64,000 nucleotides of DNA. Source: CAVYXA01 sp963846775. Its GTDB lineage: Bacteria; Verrucomicrobiota; Verrucomicrobiia; Chthoniobacterales; UBA10450. The notes under the pieces are model-generated. The model did not search any database and had not been told where the DNA came from. It was given only the letters and a program-made list of their open reading frames with translations. Shown one piece after another: positions 9,828 through 17,463 of the stretch. Position 1 is the first letter of the stretch, and the number at the start of each line of letters is the position of its first letter. The stretch is from the NCBI GenBank assembly GCA_963846775.1, contig CAWJXB010000003.1, positions 186,001 through 250,000 on the forward strand. Direction: 5' to 3'. The position numbers and the translations under genes were made by a program.

Positions 9828-9959
9828 GGAACACTCGACGATAAACAGCCCGATGTAGCATTCTTGCTCGCGACCAGAGCAAGGGATCGGGAAATGCGCC
9901 GAGTTTTCCAGCAACGCGCAAAACACCTTCACTAAAGCGGCCACCGGCACACCCCGTTC

Positions 9960-10964
9960 TTATGCGCTGCGGTTATCCGTGCCGTAGTCACAGCGCGCCG
10001 CAAGATCGACCACTTCACGGGCGCAGCCCCAGGATACCGTAAATCCGGCACCGCCGTGGCCGTAATCGTGAATCACCGGGCGTCCATCCGTTAGGCGACC
10101 GGCTTCGAGTCGGACACCGGATTTGCGGAACGGACGAAGACCGACATGTTCGGCGAGCACTGTTGGTTTCGGCAGATTCAGTGCACGCGTGCACTCTCCG
10201 ATGATGCGCGCTGTCGATGCCGGATCGGCCGTGCGGTCATTACTCACGTTGTTCGTTCCGCCGAAGACACAATCGTTTCGGCGCGGAATGGCGTACATCA
10301 GCGGCGCCGTGTCGCAGGCAATGGCGTAGGAAAGCTGGTCGATCTTAGGGACGATTACGACCTGGCCACGGTGCGGCTCAAGATCGACATCGCCGACCAA
10401 GTCGCGCGCACCGATCCCGGCGCAGTTGATCACCAGATCGAATTCGGGATCGACATTTTCGAGTCCCTGGAAATGGATTCCGGCGTGAATTTCCCCGCCG
10501 GCGTTGAGAAAACGGGTGGCGAGATAATCGAGATAAATCGTGGTGTCCATGAGTGGAACGATCATGGCGAAGCCGCTGGTAAACGACGGGCCGCTTGCGA
10601 TGGGTGCAGCGCCAAGCGACCGCGCCCAGTCTGGAATTTGAATTTCGCCGACGCGGGAACATTGCCGCAGTTCAATCATGGAAACGCCGCTGCCTGGGTC
10701 GCGAGCAAGATCGACCAGCGCCTGATACGTCTCGAGCGCCCACGGAATTACTTTTTCCATCGGCTCGGTGTCGTACGGAAACCAGATCGCCGCCGCCGCG
10801 GCCGAAGTTGTTTGGTGGCCCGTCTCCTTCGCCAGGATCACGGTCCGAAATCCGCGCTCGGCCAAAAGGAGACTGCAGGTAAGGCCGGAAACCCCGGCGC
10901 CAATAATCGCCACCGATTTTGCCACGGAGGAACGTTGTCGGGCATCGCTCCGCCTGCCAATCAA
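9960..10964 (-). CDS. FAD-dependent D-amino-acid oxidase family protein
   Basis: The FAD-binding Rossmann motif VAIIGAGVSGLTCSLLLAER lies at the N-terminus. The family signature HDYGHGGAGFTVSWGCA near the C-terminus is the one that defines D-amino-acid and D-aspartate oxidases, and VINCAGIGAR matches the second FAD contact. The likely reaction is oxidative deamination of a D-amino acid to a 2-oxo acid with release of ammonia and H2O2. Start is TTG at 10964; GTG at 10925, closer to the Rossmann strand, is an alternative. A role in reusing D-amino acids from peptidoglycan is inference. Confidence 0.85.
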   Translation of the reverse strand: MIGRRSDARQRSSVAKSVAIIGAGVSGLTCSLLLAERGFRTVILAKETGHQTTSAAAAAIWFPYDTEPMEKVIPWALETYQALVDLARDPGSGVSMIELRQCSRVGEIQIPDWARSLGAAPIASGPSFTSGFAMIVPLMDTTIYLDYLATRFLNAGGEIHAGIHFQGLENVDPEFDLVINCAGIGARDLVGDVDLEPHRGQVVIVPKIDQLSYAIACDTAPLMYAIPRRNDCVFGGTNNVSNDRTADPASTARIIGECTRALNLPKPTVLAEHVGLRPFRKSGVRLEAGRLTDGRPVIHDYGHGGAGFTVSWGCAREVVDLAARCDYGTDNRSA

Positions 10965-11224
10965 AATTCCGCAACGTCACAGCCGGCGTTTTATGATGTC
11001 TTCGATCTGGGATGCGCCGCTCAGACCCGAGTTTCTGCGATTGACCAATACTTCTTCGAGGAAATGAGTGTAATACTTCTTCTGAGTTGCCGCGTAAATT
11101 AAGCTCGGATTCGTGGTCGCTCCTCCGGCTTAAACTCACGGATCGTTTCGAAGAAAGCACCCGTGCGCAAAGGCTTTGGTTCCTCGGCGAGCGCACTCAT
11201 TTTACCTGGTCTTTCCGATGTGGG

Positions 11225-11362
11225 CTATCCGGGAGGAAGCTCGACTGTCCGAACCCGGACTAGTCTGGTCCAAGTGAGCCAGGGTTTTCGCTTTGGCCGG
11301 AGAAAAAAGATGGCGACGAAACATCCCAGGATGGCGATCCCTAAAAATAGCGCTAACAGCAT
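11225..11362 (-). CDS. 45-residue single-span membrane protein
   Basis: An ATG preceded by a strong Shine-Dalgarno (GGAGGAAAT) starts MLLALFLGIAILGCFVAIFF, one hydrophobic helix of about 20 residues, followed by a basic tail (RPKRKPW...RLVRVR) that would stay in the cytoplasm. Length is 45 residues. Function is unknown. The good ribosome site, membrane topology and basic flank support a real small gene. Confidence 0.55.
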   Translation of the reverse strand: MLLALFLGIAILGCFVAIFFLRPKRKPWLTWTRLVRVRTVELPPG

Positions 11363-11644
11363 ATTTCCTCCGTTTTAATTTTGCGGCCCAGCCAAAGTCT
11401 CCGCCCGGCGGTCCGGATTATCTCGTTAACGTGCAGCCATATTCTGTGCCTTCCAGGGTGATTGTTGCGCGCACTATGTTGCAGAGCGTAAAGAGCGCCG
11501 TCTTGAGTGATGGTAGATTCCATAGGATTACGATTTGGGGTTTGTTATGTCGATAGATGTGGCAAGGCTCGTCTCTTCGCGTCACGAGCGCGTGCGGGAT
11601 TGGTTAGTTGATGTTGCCGTTTTTTTTAGAACGCTTGTTTTCAT

Positions 11645-11758
11645 AGGTCGAAGGGCCGCGGTCATTGGGATGTTCGTATTAAGCCACTGCGTGATTGGGC
11701 TGTTCGCTTTCGACACCGTTGTTGCAAAATATTCCCGCGTGCTCTTTGCCTCCGTTAG
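11645..11758 (-). pseudogene. Relic of an OsmC 3' end and the following junction
   Basis: Read on this strand the segment encodes TEAKSTREYFATTV then SKANSPITQWLNTNIPMTA, parallel to the OsmC C-terminus at 13.05 kb (AKCPIARLLNTNISMTA). DNA similarity continues through the shared CGACCTATGAAA that joins osmC to the histidine kinase gene upstream. It overlaps the last codons of the kinase ORF in another frame, so that kinase's C-terminal ~50 residues may be read-through into the relic. Confidence 0.5.
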
Positions 11759-13028
11759 CGAAAACCGCAGATTTCTCGCTATTGGCATCGTTTGGGATCT
11801 CGGCCTGCATGGCTTTTCCCGAAACCGAATCGCCGATTTGGAAACGCGCGGTAAACTTCGCGCCTCGACCTCGCCCCTCGCTCTCTACTTCCAGACTGCC
11901 GCCATGCGCTTTTGTTAAAGTGCGCGCAATCGAAAGGCCGAGACCCAGACCGCCGTAGCGCGAATGAATAGATGAATCCCCTTGCTCGAACGGCGAAAAG
12001 ATTCGCGAGAAGGCGTCTGCCGGAATGCCGATCCCGGTATCGCTCACTTCAATGACCAACTTGCCGCCTGGCTCATTGCGCGTGAAGATCGAAACCTTGC
12101 CGCCTTGGGGCGTGAACTTCAACGCATTCCCAATTAAATTCGAGAGAACCTGTTCGAGCTTGAGCGCATCGGCTCGGATGTGGCTATGCCGAGCCTGCAA
12201 TCGGAGGTCGATCCCAATTTTCGTCCTATCTTGCTGACTCTCGAGATTCTTGAGGGCGAGGCGGATCACCTCGTGCGCGTCCACCTTCAAGAGCTTCAGC
12301 CCGAAGGCCTCGTTCCCGACATGAGTGAAGTCGAGTAACTCATTGATCAGGCGTACGAGACTTTGAACATTGCGGCGAATGAATCCCAAGGCGGACTTAT
12401 CGAACAGCGGTGGCAATTCCGTCTGGTCCGGCCTGGCGGCGGTATCGTGACCCATCTCGAGCAAGTCAATCATTGATGAGATGGCCGCGAGCGGGTTGCG
12501 CAGCTCGTGGAAAAGCACAGCGTTCGCTTCGTCTCTTGCTTTGACTGCAAGCTCGAGCGTATGGGCGTGGCCCTTGGACGCCGCCTGAAATTGAGCCCGC
12601 GCCGTGATATCGCGGATGTTGCACTGGATCACTTTGGCTGAGCCGACAAAATAGACATTACTAACAAACTCCACTTGGATTTCCCTGCCGGTCTTCGTGC
12701 GAAGCGGAAGATTTTCGTAACGGATATACTCCTCGGTTTGCAGCTTTTCGAAAGCGGCCCGGCTCGCTGCGATGTCTTCGAACAGGCCGATCTCCCAGAG
12801 TTGGAGGCCGATTACGCTTTCGAACGGATAGTCGAGCAAATCGAGCAGAAACGGATTCACGTCGATGATCTTGCCGCTGTCGGCGTCGAGGATCAGGATG
12901 CCGTCCTGCGCGGTTTCGAATAGCCGTCGGTAGCGCAGTTCCGATACGTCTGAGGCGAGCTCCAGTGAATTTCCTCTCCCGCTGGCCGGCATTAGCTTGG
13001 CCTGGCTAATCGATGCAGATGATTTCAT
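11679..13028 (-). CDS. PAS-domain sensor histidine kinase
   Basis: The 449-residue protein has no membrane segment. A PAS domain spans about 30-145 (RRLFETAQDGILILDADSG). The dimerisation/phospho-acceptor box FHELRNPLAAI places the phosphorylated histidine at 174. The ATPase domain shows the N box (LIGNALKFTPQGG), G1 (VSDTGIGIP), F (FSPFEQG) and G2 (GGLGLGLSI). No receiver domain or partner response regulator lies nearby. Its ATG overlaps the osmC stop codon (ATGA), so the two were translationally coupled. The last ~50 residues are low in family character and run into the OsmC relic. Confidence 0.9.
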   Translation of the reverse strand: MKSSASISQAKLMPASGRGNSLELASDVSELRYRRLFETAQDGILILDADSGKIIDVNPFLLDLLDYPFESVIGLQLWEIGLFEDIAASRAAFEKLQTEEYIRYENLPLRTKTGREIQVEFVSNVYFVGSAKVIQCNIRDITARAQFQAASKGHAHTLELAVKARDEANAVLFHELRNPLAAISSMIDLLEMGHDTAARPDQTELPPLFDKSALGFIRRNVQSLVRLINELLDFTHVGNEAFGLKLLKVDAHEVIRLALKNLESQQDRTKIGIDLRLQARHSHIRADALKLEQVLSNLIGNALKFTPQGGKVSIFTRNEPGGKLVIEVSDTGIGIPADAFSRIFSPFEQGDSSIHSRYGGLGLGLSIARTLTKAHGGSLEVESEGRGRGAKFTARFQIGDSVSGKAMQAEIPNDANSEKSAVFANGGKEHAGIFCNNGVESEQPNHAVA

Positions 13029-13449
13029 AGGTCGAGCCTCGCGGTCATAGAGATATTGGTGTTAAGCAGACGAGCGATCGGACATTTTGCTTTTGCCGCC
13101 AGCGCTGCATCCATGAAACGCGCTTGAGAGGCGTCCGGAACGTTTGCTTGGACGTCGAGCTGGATGTGCGTGAGCGTCCAGCCCGCGGCCAAATCTTCCA
13201 GGGTCGCAGTCGCGGTGGTTTCGATGCTCTTGGGATGAAAACCGGAAAGACCGAGCTCATTGGAGAGGGCCATGGAAAAACTCCGCTAGCGACGCCGCGA
13301 TTAGTTCGTCCGGGTTGGTTCCGATTCCTTCGATAAAACGCGTTCGGTACGAGTACCTGAGTTTCCGAGAGCACGCCGCTTTCGGTAGTTAAAGTCCCTT
13401 CGCCCTCATGAAGGGTTCCTTTCCAAAGAGCTGCGGCGTTTCGGTTCAT
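13025..13449 (-). pseudogene. osmC: OsmC family peroxide-resistance protein, two frameshifts
   Basis: Three frames together give a full OsmC of 140 residues: MNRNAAALWKGTLHEGEG to SETQ, then YSYRTRFIEGIGTNPDELI to AEFF, then SMALSNELGLSGF onward to NTNISMTARLDL. The joins need removal of one G near 13347 (CAGG) and one T in a run of five near 13276. OsmC proteins reduce organic hydroperoxides with two cysteines; the second one (KAKCPIARLL) is visible, while the usual first cysteine is replaced in AEFFSMA. With one-base insertions at short runs, this is either real decay or residual sequence error. Confidence 0.75.
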
Positions 13450-13620
13450 AGGCAGAGCGAAGGGTCATCCCTTCGGCCATTGCCGGCCAATATATTCTTG
13501 GTAGCACGTGATATCTTTTAAGTATGGCGAGCTGCCCGTGACCGAGCTTTCCGCTATAATCCGCAATATCTTTTTAGCATTCACATCCCGAATCGGTTTC
13601 GATAGAATTCTTATGCTCCA

Positions 13621-14535
13621 ATGGAACTCCGTCATCTGCGCTACTTCGTCAGTGTGGCCGAAGCGCTCAGCTTTACTAAAGCCGCCGAGAAGCTGCATAC
13701 CGCCCAGCCTTCGTTGACGCGTCAAATTAAGGATTTGGAAGAAGAGCTTGGCGTCCGGCTTCTCAATCGCACAAAGCAACAAGTCACTCTCACAGACGAA
13801 GGCCGCTCATTTCTCGCCGACGCCAAACGCGTTCTTGCTCTGGCAGCCGAAACGGTCGAGTCGGTCCGGCGATTACACAGCGGCGAGGTTCGCGCGCTCA
13901 ATGTCGGTTACGTCAGCAATCTCTTTTACGATCTTCTGCCGAAGACTCTCGCTTCCTTCCATCAATCGTTCCCCACCGTTTCGGTTAATCTCTTCGACCT
14001 GTCGTGCGGTGAGCAGTTTCGCGCGCTGGAAGATGGCAAGCTCGATCTTGGTTTCGTTGGATTGCACGAGCCAATTGCGCGGCGCGGATTGGAATTCCGG
14101 ACCATTGCGTCCTACAAGACCGTCGCCGCCTTGCCGAAAGACAATCCACTGGCCGGCAAAACGACGGTCGAGCTGAAAGCTCTCGCGCCCATGTTTTTCA
14201 TCGGAATGTCCGAAGCGAGTTATCCCGGCTATCGCGATTGGTTAACCAAAACGTGTCAGCGCGCTGCCTTCACGCCCAAAGTTTTGCAGGATGTCGATCT
14301 TGAACGAACGATGATTCATGCCGTAGCCGCAGGATTGGGTGTTGCTCTCGTGCCGGAGCAATTAAAAAAACTCGAGCACGAGAATGTCGTGTTCCGGCCA
14401 CTCAATCCCACCGTGCGCGACCGAGGGCTGTGTCGCATGGAGAAGCGAGAATCCATCGGCTGCTTTGCAAGCGTACGTGCGGATCGTCGAACAAGTGGGG
14501 CGCAGCATCCGTTGAACCGAACCCGTATTTTTTAA
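13621..14535 (+). CDS. LysR family transcriptional regulator, frameshift near the 3' end
   Basis: The N-terminal winged helix-turn-helix is classic (MELRHLRYFVSVAEALSFT, AAEKLHTAQPSLTRQIKDLE) and the effector domain follows from about residue 90. After residue about 268 the frame drifts. Removing one G near 14428 restores a normal LysR ending, TEGCVAWRSENPSAALQAYV and so on, stopping at 14515. It is divergent from osmC and the histidine kinase, which suggests it controls osmC; this is inference from position. Confidence 0.85.
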   Translation: MELRHLRYFVSVAEALSFTKAAEKLHTAQPSLTRQIKDLEEELGVRLLNRTKQQVTLTDEGRSFLADAKRVLALAAETVESVRRLHSGEVRALNVGYVSNLFYDLLPKTLASFHQSFPTVSVNLFDLSCGEQFRALEDGKLDLGFVGLHEPIARRGLEFRTIASYKTVAALPKDNPLAGKTTVELKALAPMFFIGMSEASYPGYRDWLTKTCQRAAFTPKVLQDVDLERTMIHAVAAGLGVALVPEQLKKLEHENVVFRPLNPTVRDRGLCRMEKRESIGCFASVRADRRTSGAQHPLNRTRIF

Positions 14536-14651
14536 AGGTGAGAAGGGCATTCCGCTTCGGGCCGCATCCAATGATTCGGTTCGGAAGCTCCGGTCCGGGA
14601 ACAGCAATCGGCTTTAAGGTGCCAAAAAAATCTTGGCAAGCGAATAAAACG

Positions 14652-14867
14652 TTGGATAAATGGGCTGACGAAAGTTTAACCTAAACCGAAAGAAACATCT
14701 ATGCTCTGGACTATAATTGTAATACTAGTCGTGCTCTGGCTTCTGGGCTTTATCGGCCACGTTGGCGGCGGTCTGATCCATCTTCTGCTCGTGATAGCTG
14801 TCATCGTGCTCGTTATTCAGCTGATTCAAGGCAGACGGCTTTGAACGAATCCGTTTTCGCCCCGTAG
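14652..14867 (+). repeat. Duplicated segment around the small membrane protein, copy A
   Basis: About 216 bp, from TTGGATAAATGGGC to CGTTTTCGCCCCG, occur again at 22202-22417 in the same orientation with only scattered substitutions. The repeat contains the whole lmo0937-type gene plus about 49 bp upstream and 23 bp downstream. Confidence 0.85.
14701..14844 (+). CDS. lmo0937-type small membrane protein, copy 1
   Basis: This 47-residue protein, MLWTIIVILVVLWLLGFIGH then VGGGLIHLLL and ending LIQGRRL, has two hydrophobic helices and a basic C-terminus. It matches the widespread lmo0937/DUF5670 family of tiny membrane proteins, often linked to stress; its molecular role is unknown. The leader AACCGAAAGAAACATCT precedes the ATG. 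An almost identical copy lies at 22250-22393. Confidence 0.8.
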   Translation: MLWTIIVILVVLWLLGFIGHVGGGLIHLLLVIAVIVLVIQLIQGRRL

Positions 14868-15080
14868 AAAACGACCGTAAAAAATCAACGGCCTAAGCGA
14901 AATGATTTGAGCGATCGCGAATGATTAGGGTTGTTTGAGATCCAACCTCGTGAACAGAAAGCAGCTCCACAGATCCGGCGTGATTCGTCGATTTTTCTCT
15001 GCTCTCGGTCTAGGAGTGATCGCACGCGCAGCTATTTTTTTGCGCTGTTGAATCCAGTTCAGAGTAAGACTTGGCTGCCT

Positions 15081-15761
15081 TCACTCAGGACGGTCCTGCG
15101 GCTGCTCCGATGCTTCCGTAAATGCGCGCTTCGTCGAATCCACGTAAACCGTGGACTCATCGTAGCTGATACGCGAAACCTTATCCGTGGATACGGCTAC
15201 TTTTTTGCCGGTGTACCAATGGCCGCACTCAACAACAATTTTGCGGATTACCCATGTCCTTCCATCGATCAGAAAATCTGCCACTTCTCCGACTCTTCCA
15301 TCGCTCGCTTCGACGTTGTAGCCGTTTATGGAGCGCGCACTTCGAAGATGTGAATCAGCTGCTTGTTGCTTTGTATCCCTTGCCGGTGGCGGGGGAACCA
15401 CCACCGGGTAACCAGCCAAACCCCACAACGGCATTGATTCGGCGTAGTAAGGATATCCGTAGTGTCGGTGATATTCCTCTTCATGTTGGCGTGACACGGG
15501 CTTGTGCTCGTCAATGGATGGACTGTCCTCAATTTGTTTTCGGGTCACATTGACGAGTAGTACTTTCCCTTCAGGATGAAGGTGACCAAGGGCATGAGGA
15601 GAAATAAGAACCAATCGCCCCGTCAGCCAGTGACCGGTGTCCGCTACCAGATAACGCACGGTCCAATTCTTATCATCAAAATAGAAGTCCCTGACATGCC
15701 CGATCTCACCGTCCGACGCGCGTAGTTTCTCTCCGTATCGTTCTTGAATGCTGTGTAACAT
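15081..15761 (-). CDS. Protein with two PRC-barrel domains
   Basis: The 226 residues hold two PRC-barrel-like units, each with an ASDGxxGxVxDFxxDxxxWxxRxxVxxxGHW pattern: residues about 10-80 (LRASDGEIGHVRDFYFDD) and about 145-210 (EASDGRVGEVADFLIDG). They are joined by a His/Tyr/Pro-rich linker (EEEYHRHYGYPYY, VVVPPPP). PRC barrels act as binding modules in RNA processing, photosynthetic complexes and cell division; here the partner is unknown. Double PRC proteins often accompany stress genes, which fits this neighbourhood. Confidence 0.8.
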   Translation of the reverse strand: MLHSIQERYGEKLRASDGEIGHVRDFYFDDKNWTVRYLVADTGHWLTGRLVLISPHALGHLHPEGKVLLVNVTRKQIEDSPSIDEHKPVSRQHEEEYHRHYGYPYYAESMPLWGLAGYPVVVPPPPARDTKQQAADSHLRSARSINGYNVEASDGRVGEVADFLIDGRTWVIRKIVVECGHWYTGKKVAVSTDKVSRISYDESTVYVDSTKRAFTEASEQPQDRPE

Positions 15762-15783
15762 GATTGAGCGCTCTTTCTTCTGA

Positions 15784-15992
15784 CTAGGCTCCGTTTGCTA
15801 TCGCATGTTCGGCATCGCTCCGCAGAAAGCCGGATTCGGGGCCAACGCTGATCCGGGCAACGTTTGCGGCGCGAGGAATGCGCAGTTCGAGCAAGGCTTT
15901 TCGATCTCTCCTTCGGTGAGACGATGTCCGCGCACCACTGAAGAGATGATTCCTGCGTCGCGGACTATCTGGTTGAACTGAATGTAGTGCAC
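15784..15992 (-). pseudogene. Tiny protein family member 1, with a one-base deletion
   Basis: A GTG start gives VHYIQFNQIVRDAG and continues to GHRLTEGEIEK; after a missing base in an A run near 15892 the frame continues ALLELRIPRAANVARISVG to a TAG at 15784. The joined product of about 69 residues matches the intact protein at 27165-27335 (MHLIQFREIMRDAE and RAANVAQI). Function is unknown. Confidence 0.55.
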
Positions 15993-16083
15993 TGTCGGAT
16001 ACTCTGCACCAGCCCCCGGGATTTACCATAATTATTGCTTTGGAACAGTTGGCGCGCCGAATGTAATCGATTCCGGGTTCCGG
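15991..16083 (-). repeat. Diverged repeat with a coding-like pattern, copy A
   Basis: Read on this strand one frame gives LHSARQLFQSNNYGKSR then GLVQSIRQC; the segment at 24845-24940 gives LHPTREMLQTNDYRKSR then TAVEYLPRC. The shared LHxxRxxxQxNxYxKSR pattern with codon-position changes suggests remnants of a common small gene. It lies just upstream of tiny protein 1. Confidence 0.45.
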
Positions 16084-16094
16084 GGACGCGATAA

Positions 16095-16496
16095 ATGAAC
16101 CCCTGTCGCCTCTTCACCTTCTGCCTCACCGACGCGAAAACTGTTGGAAAGTTTGCGCCATGCCGTATTACTCTTTGTCTGCTAGGTGCCGACGAAATTC
16201 TGAGCGAGCATGCGAAGAAGGATTGGAAGATGAGACCGGGAAAAATGGAAATGCGGTGGATCGGCGTTGTGGGCGATGACGGAAATGTTATCGGTCGTTA
16301 CGTTTCCATTTCTGATACTTCGACTGGCGGATTTCCCCGCGTGCCTGCCACTCAAATTTGGCAGCACGACCCTCGAACGAACACCGTCCATTGGCAGGAA
16401 GCGCCCAAACCTTTTGCCAAAAAAGCGGTGCGAATGTGGCTCGAACAAAAGGGTGTGCGAGCTGAACGTCATGTTCCTATTAGCGGCCAAATGTGA
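16095..16496 (+). CDS. Hypothetical protein
   Basis: The open frame encodes 133 residues. The C-terminal ~90 (from MRPGKMEMRWIGVVGDDGN to WLEQKGVRAER) have protein-like composition with GVVGDDGNVIGRYVSISD resembling a beta-hairpin; the first 40 residues are less convincing. No family is recognised and no Shine-Dalgarno sequence is clear. An internal ATG at 16230 may be the real start. It could be spurious. Confidence 0.35.
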   Translation: MNPCRLFTFCLTDAKTVGKFAPCRITLCLLGADEILSEHAKKDWKMRPGKMEMRWIGVVGDDGNVIGRYVSISDTSTGGFPRVPATQIWQHDPRTNTVHWQEAPKPFAKKAVRMWLEQKGVRAERHVPISGQM

Positions 16497-16562
16497 ACCG
16501 CATAAGACCTTCATCAATTGTTCAAGCTGTGTGAAAATCGATTCGCAACGCGCTTAGACTTC

Positions 16563-16758
16563 CTAAAGAGAGGGCAGATCAATGCTCCGGAGTATGCCGG
16601 TGATGATCTGAGCTACATTCGCAGCCCGCGAAACGCCGCATGCCAGCAAGGCTTTGGTCGTGTCCTCGGCACTCAAGTGGTATTTGAGTACCGATTGGAT
16701 AAATTGCGTGCGCCACTTCAGCGTCTCGCATTATTTCGCGGAACTGGATGTGATGCAT
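16563..16758 (-). pseudogene. Tiny protein family member 2, with a one-base insertion
   Basis: ATG at 16758 starts MHHIQFREIMRDAEVAHAIY; after skipping one G near 16696 the frame reads VLKYHLSAEDTTKALLACG and SRAANVAQIITGILRS, ending in TAG at 16563. The corrected 64-residue product is clearly related to 27165-27335 over its whole length. Confidence 0.65.
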
Positions 16759-16874
16759 ATGCCGCTAACCTTTGAACATGGTCTACCATTCATCGCAGCA
16801 TTGACCAAGAAATGCGTGGTAATTCGCAACTAGCGAATAGAATCGGTGCCCGTACTCCAGTACATGTCATCACC

Positions 16875-17285
16875 ATGAACAAGAATCCTCTAAACAAAGG
16901 CATTTTGACTGAGAACGCTAGCGGCATTGGCACGGTGACTCCGGAGATGGTAGAAGCTCGTGCGCGCGAATTAGCGGCGATCGCAGGTCGTGTTTCTTCC
17001 CAACCGTCCGAGGTTGATTATGAACAGGCCAAACGTGAGCTAACGGGCGGATCGGATATCGATCTTGAAGAAGAGGTTCTTGAATCGATACCTGAATCGG
17101 AACGCTGGGATCCCGTGCGAGGCTCGACCGGGCGCCACACGCCGGAGTCGTTTGGCGAAGACGAGGATAGCGAAGGGCGGAGCGAGAGTGCGCAGCTTGT
17201 CGAAGAAGGAATTAAAGAAGCGGAGCACGATCAAATGCTCCAAGCGGCCCGGGCAGCCCAGAGAAGAGACCAACGCGAACGGTGA
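16875..17285 (+). CDS. Small acidic hypothetical protein
   Basis: From the ATG at 16875 the product is 136 residues starting MNKNPLNKGILTENASG, then VTPEMVEARARELAAIAGR, a short helical block, followed by an acidic region (DIDLEEEVLESIPESERWD) and a charged C-terminal helix. An open frame 21 codons longer exists but lacks support. Function is unknown. It precedes the Mg2+ ATPase gene by about 180 bp on the same strand. Confidence 0.6.
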   Translation: MNKNPLNKGILTENASGIGTVTPEMVEARARELAAIAGRVSSQPSEVDYEQAKRELTGGSDIDLEEEVLESIPESERWDPVRGSTGRHTPESFGEDEDSEGRSESAQLVEEGIKEAEHDQMLQAARAAQRRDQRER

Positions 17286-17463
17286 GTTCAACCACGATCG
17301 CGAGTCCGGGCCACTCGACGGCGTCGGGTACAGCGAGCGATCAGCATTCCAAGCGAACGAACGTTCGTGGAGAATCCGGACATGCTCGCAAGTGGGTGAA
17401 GGAAATGCAAATTTAAGCAGCTCCTGTACCTCACCCTAGAAAAAGGAGCACAAGGAAGCATGC

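Noticed and set aside
10146..11102. 318-codon open frame across the oxidase gene
   Set aside because: It is opposite the FAD-dependent oxidase, has a strange composition and no ribosome site.
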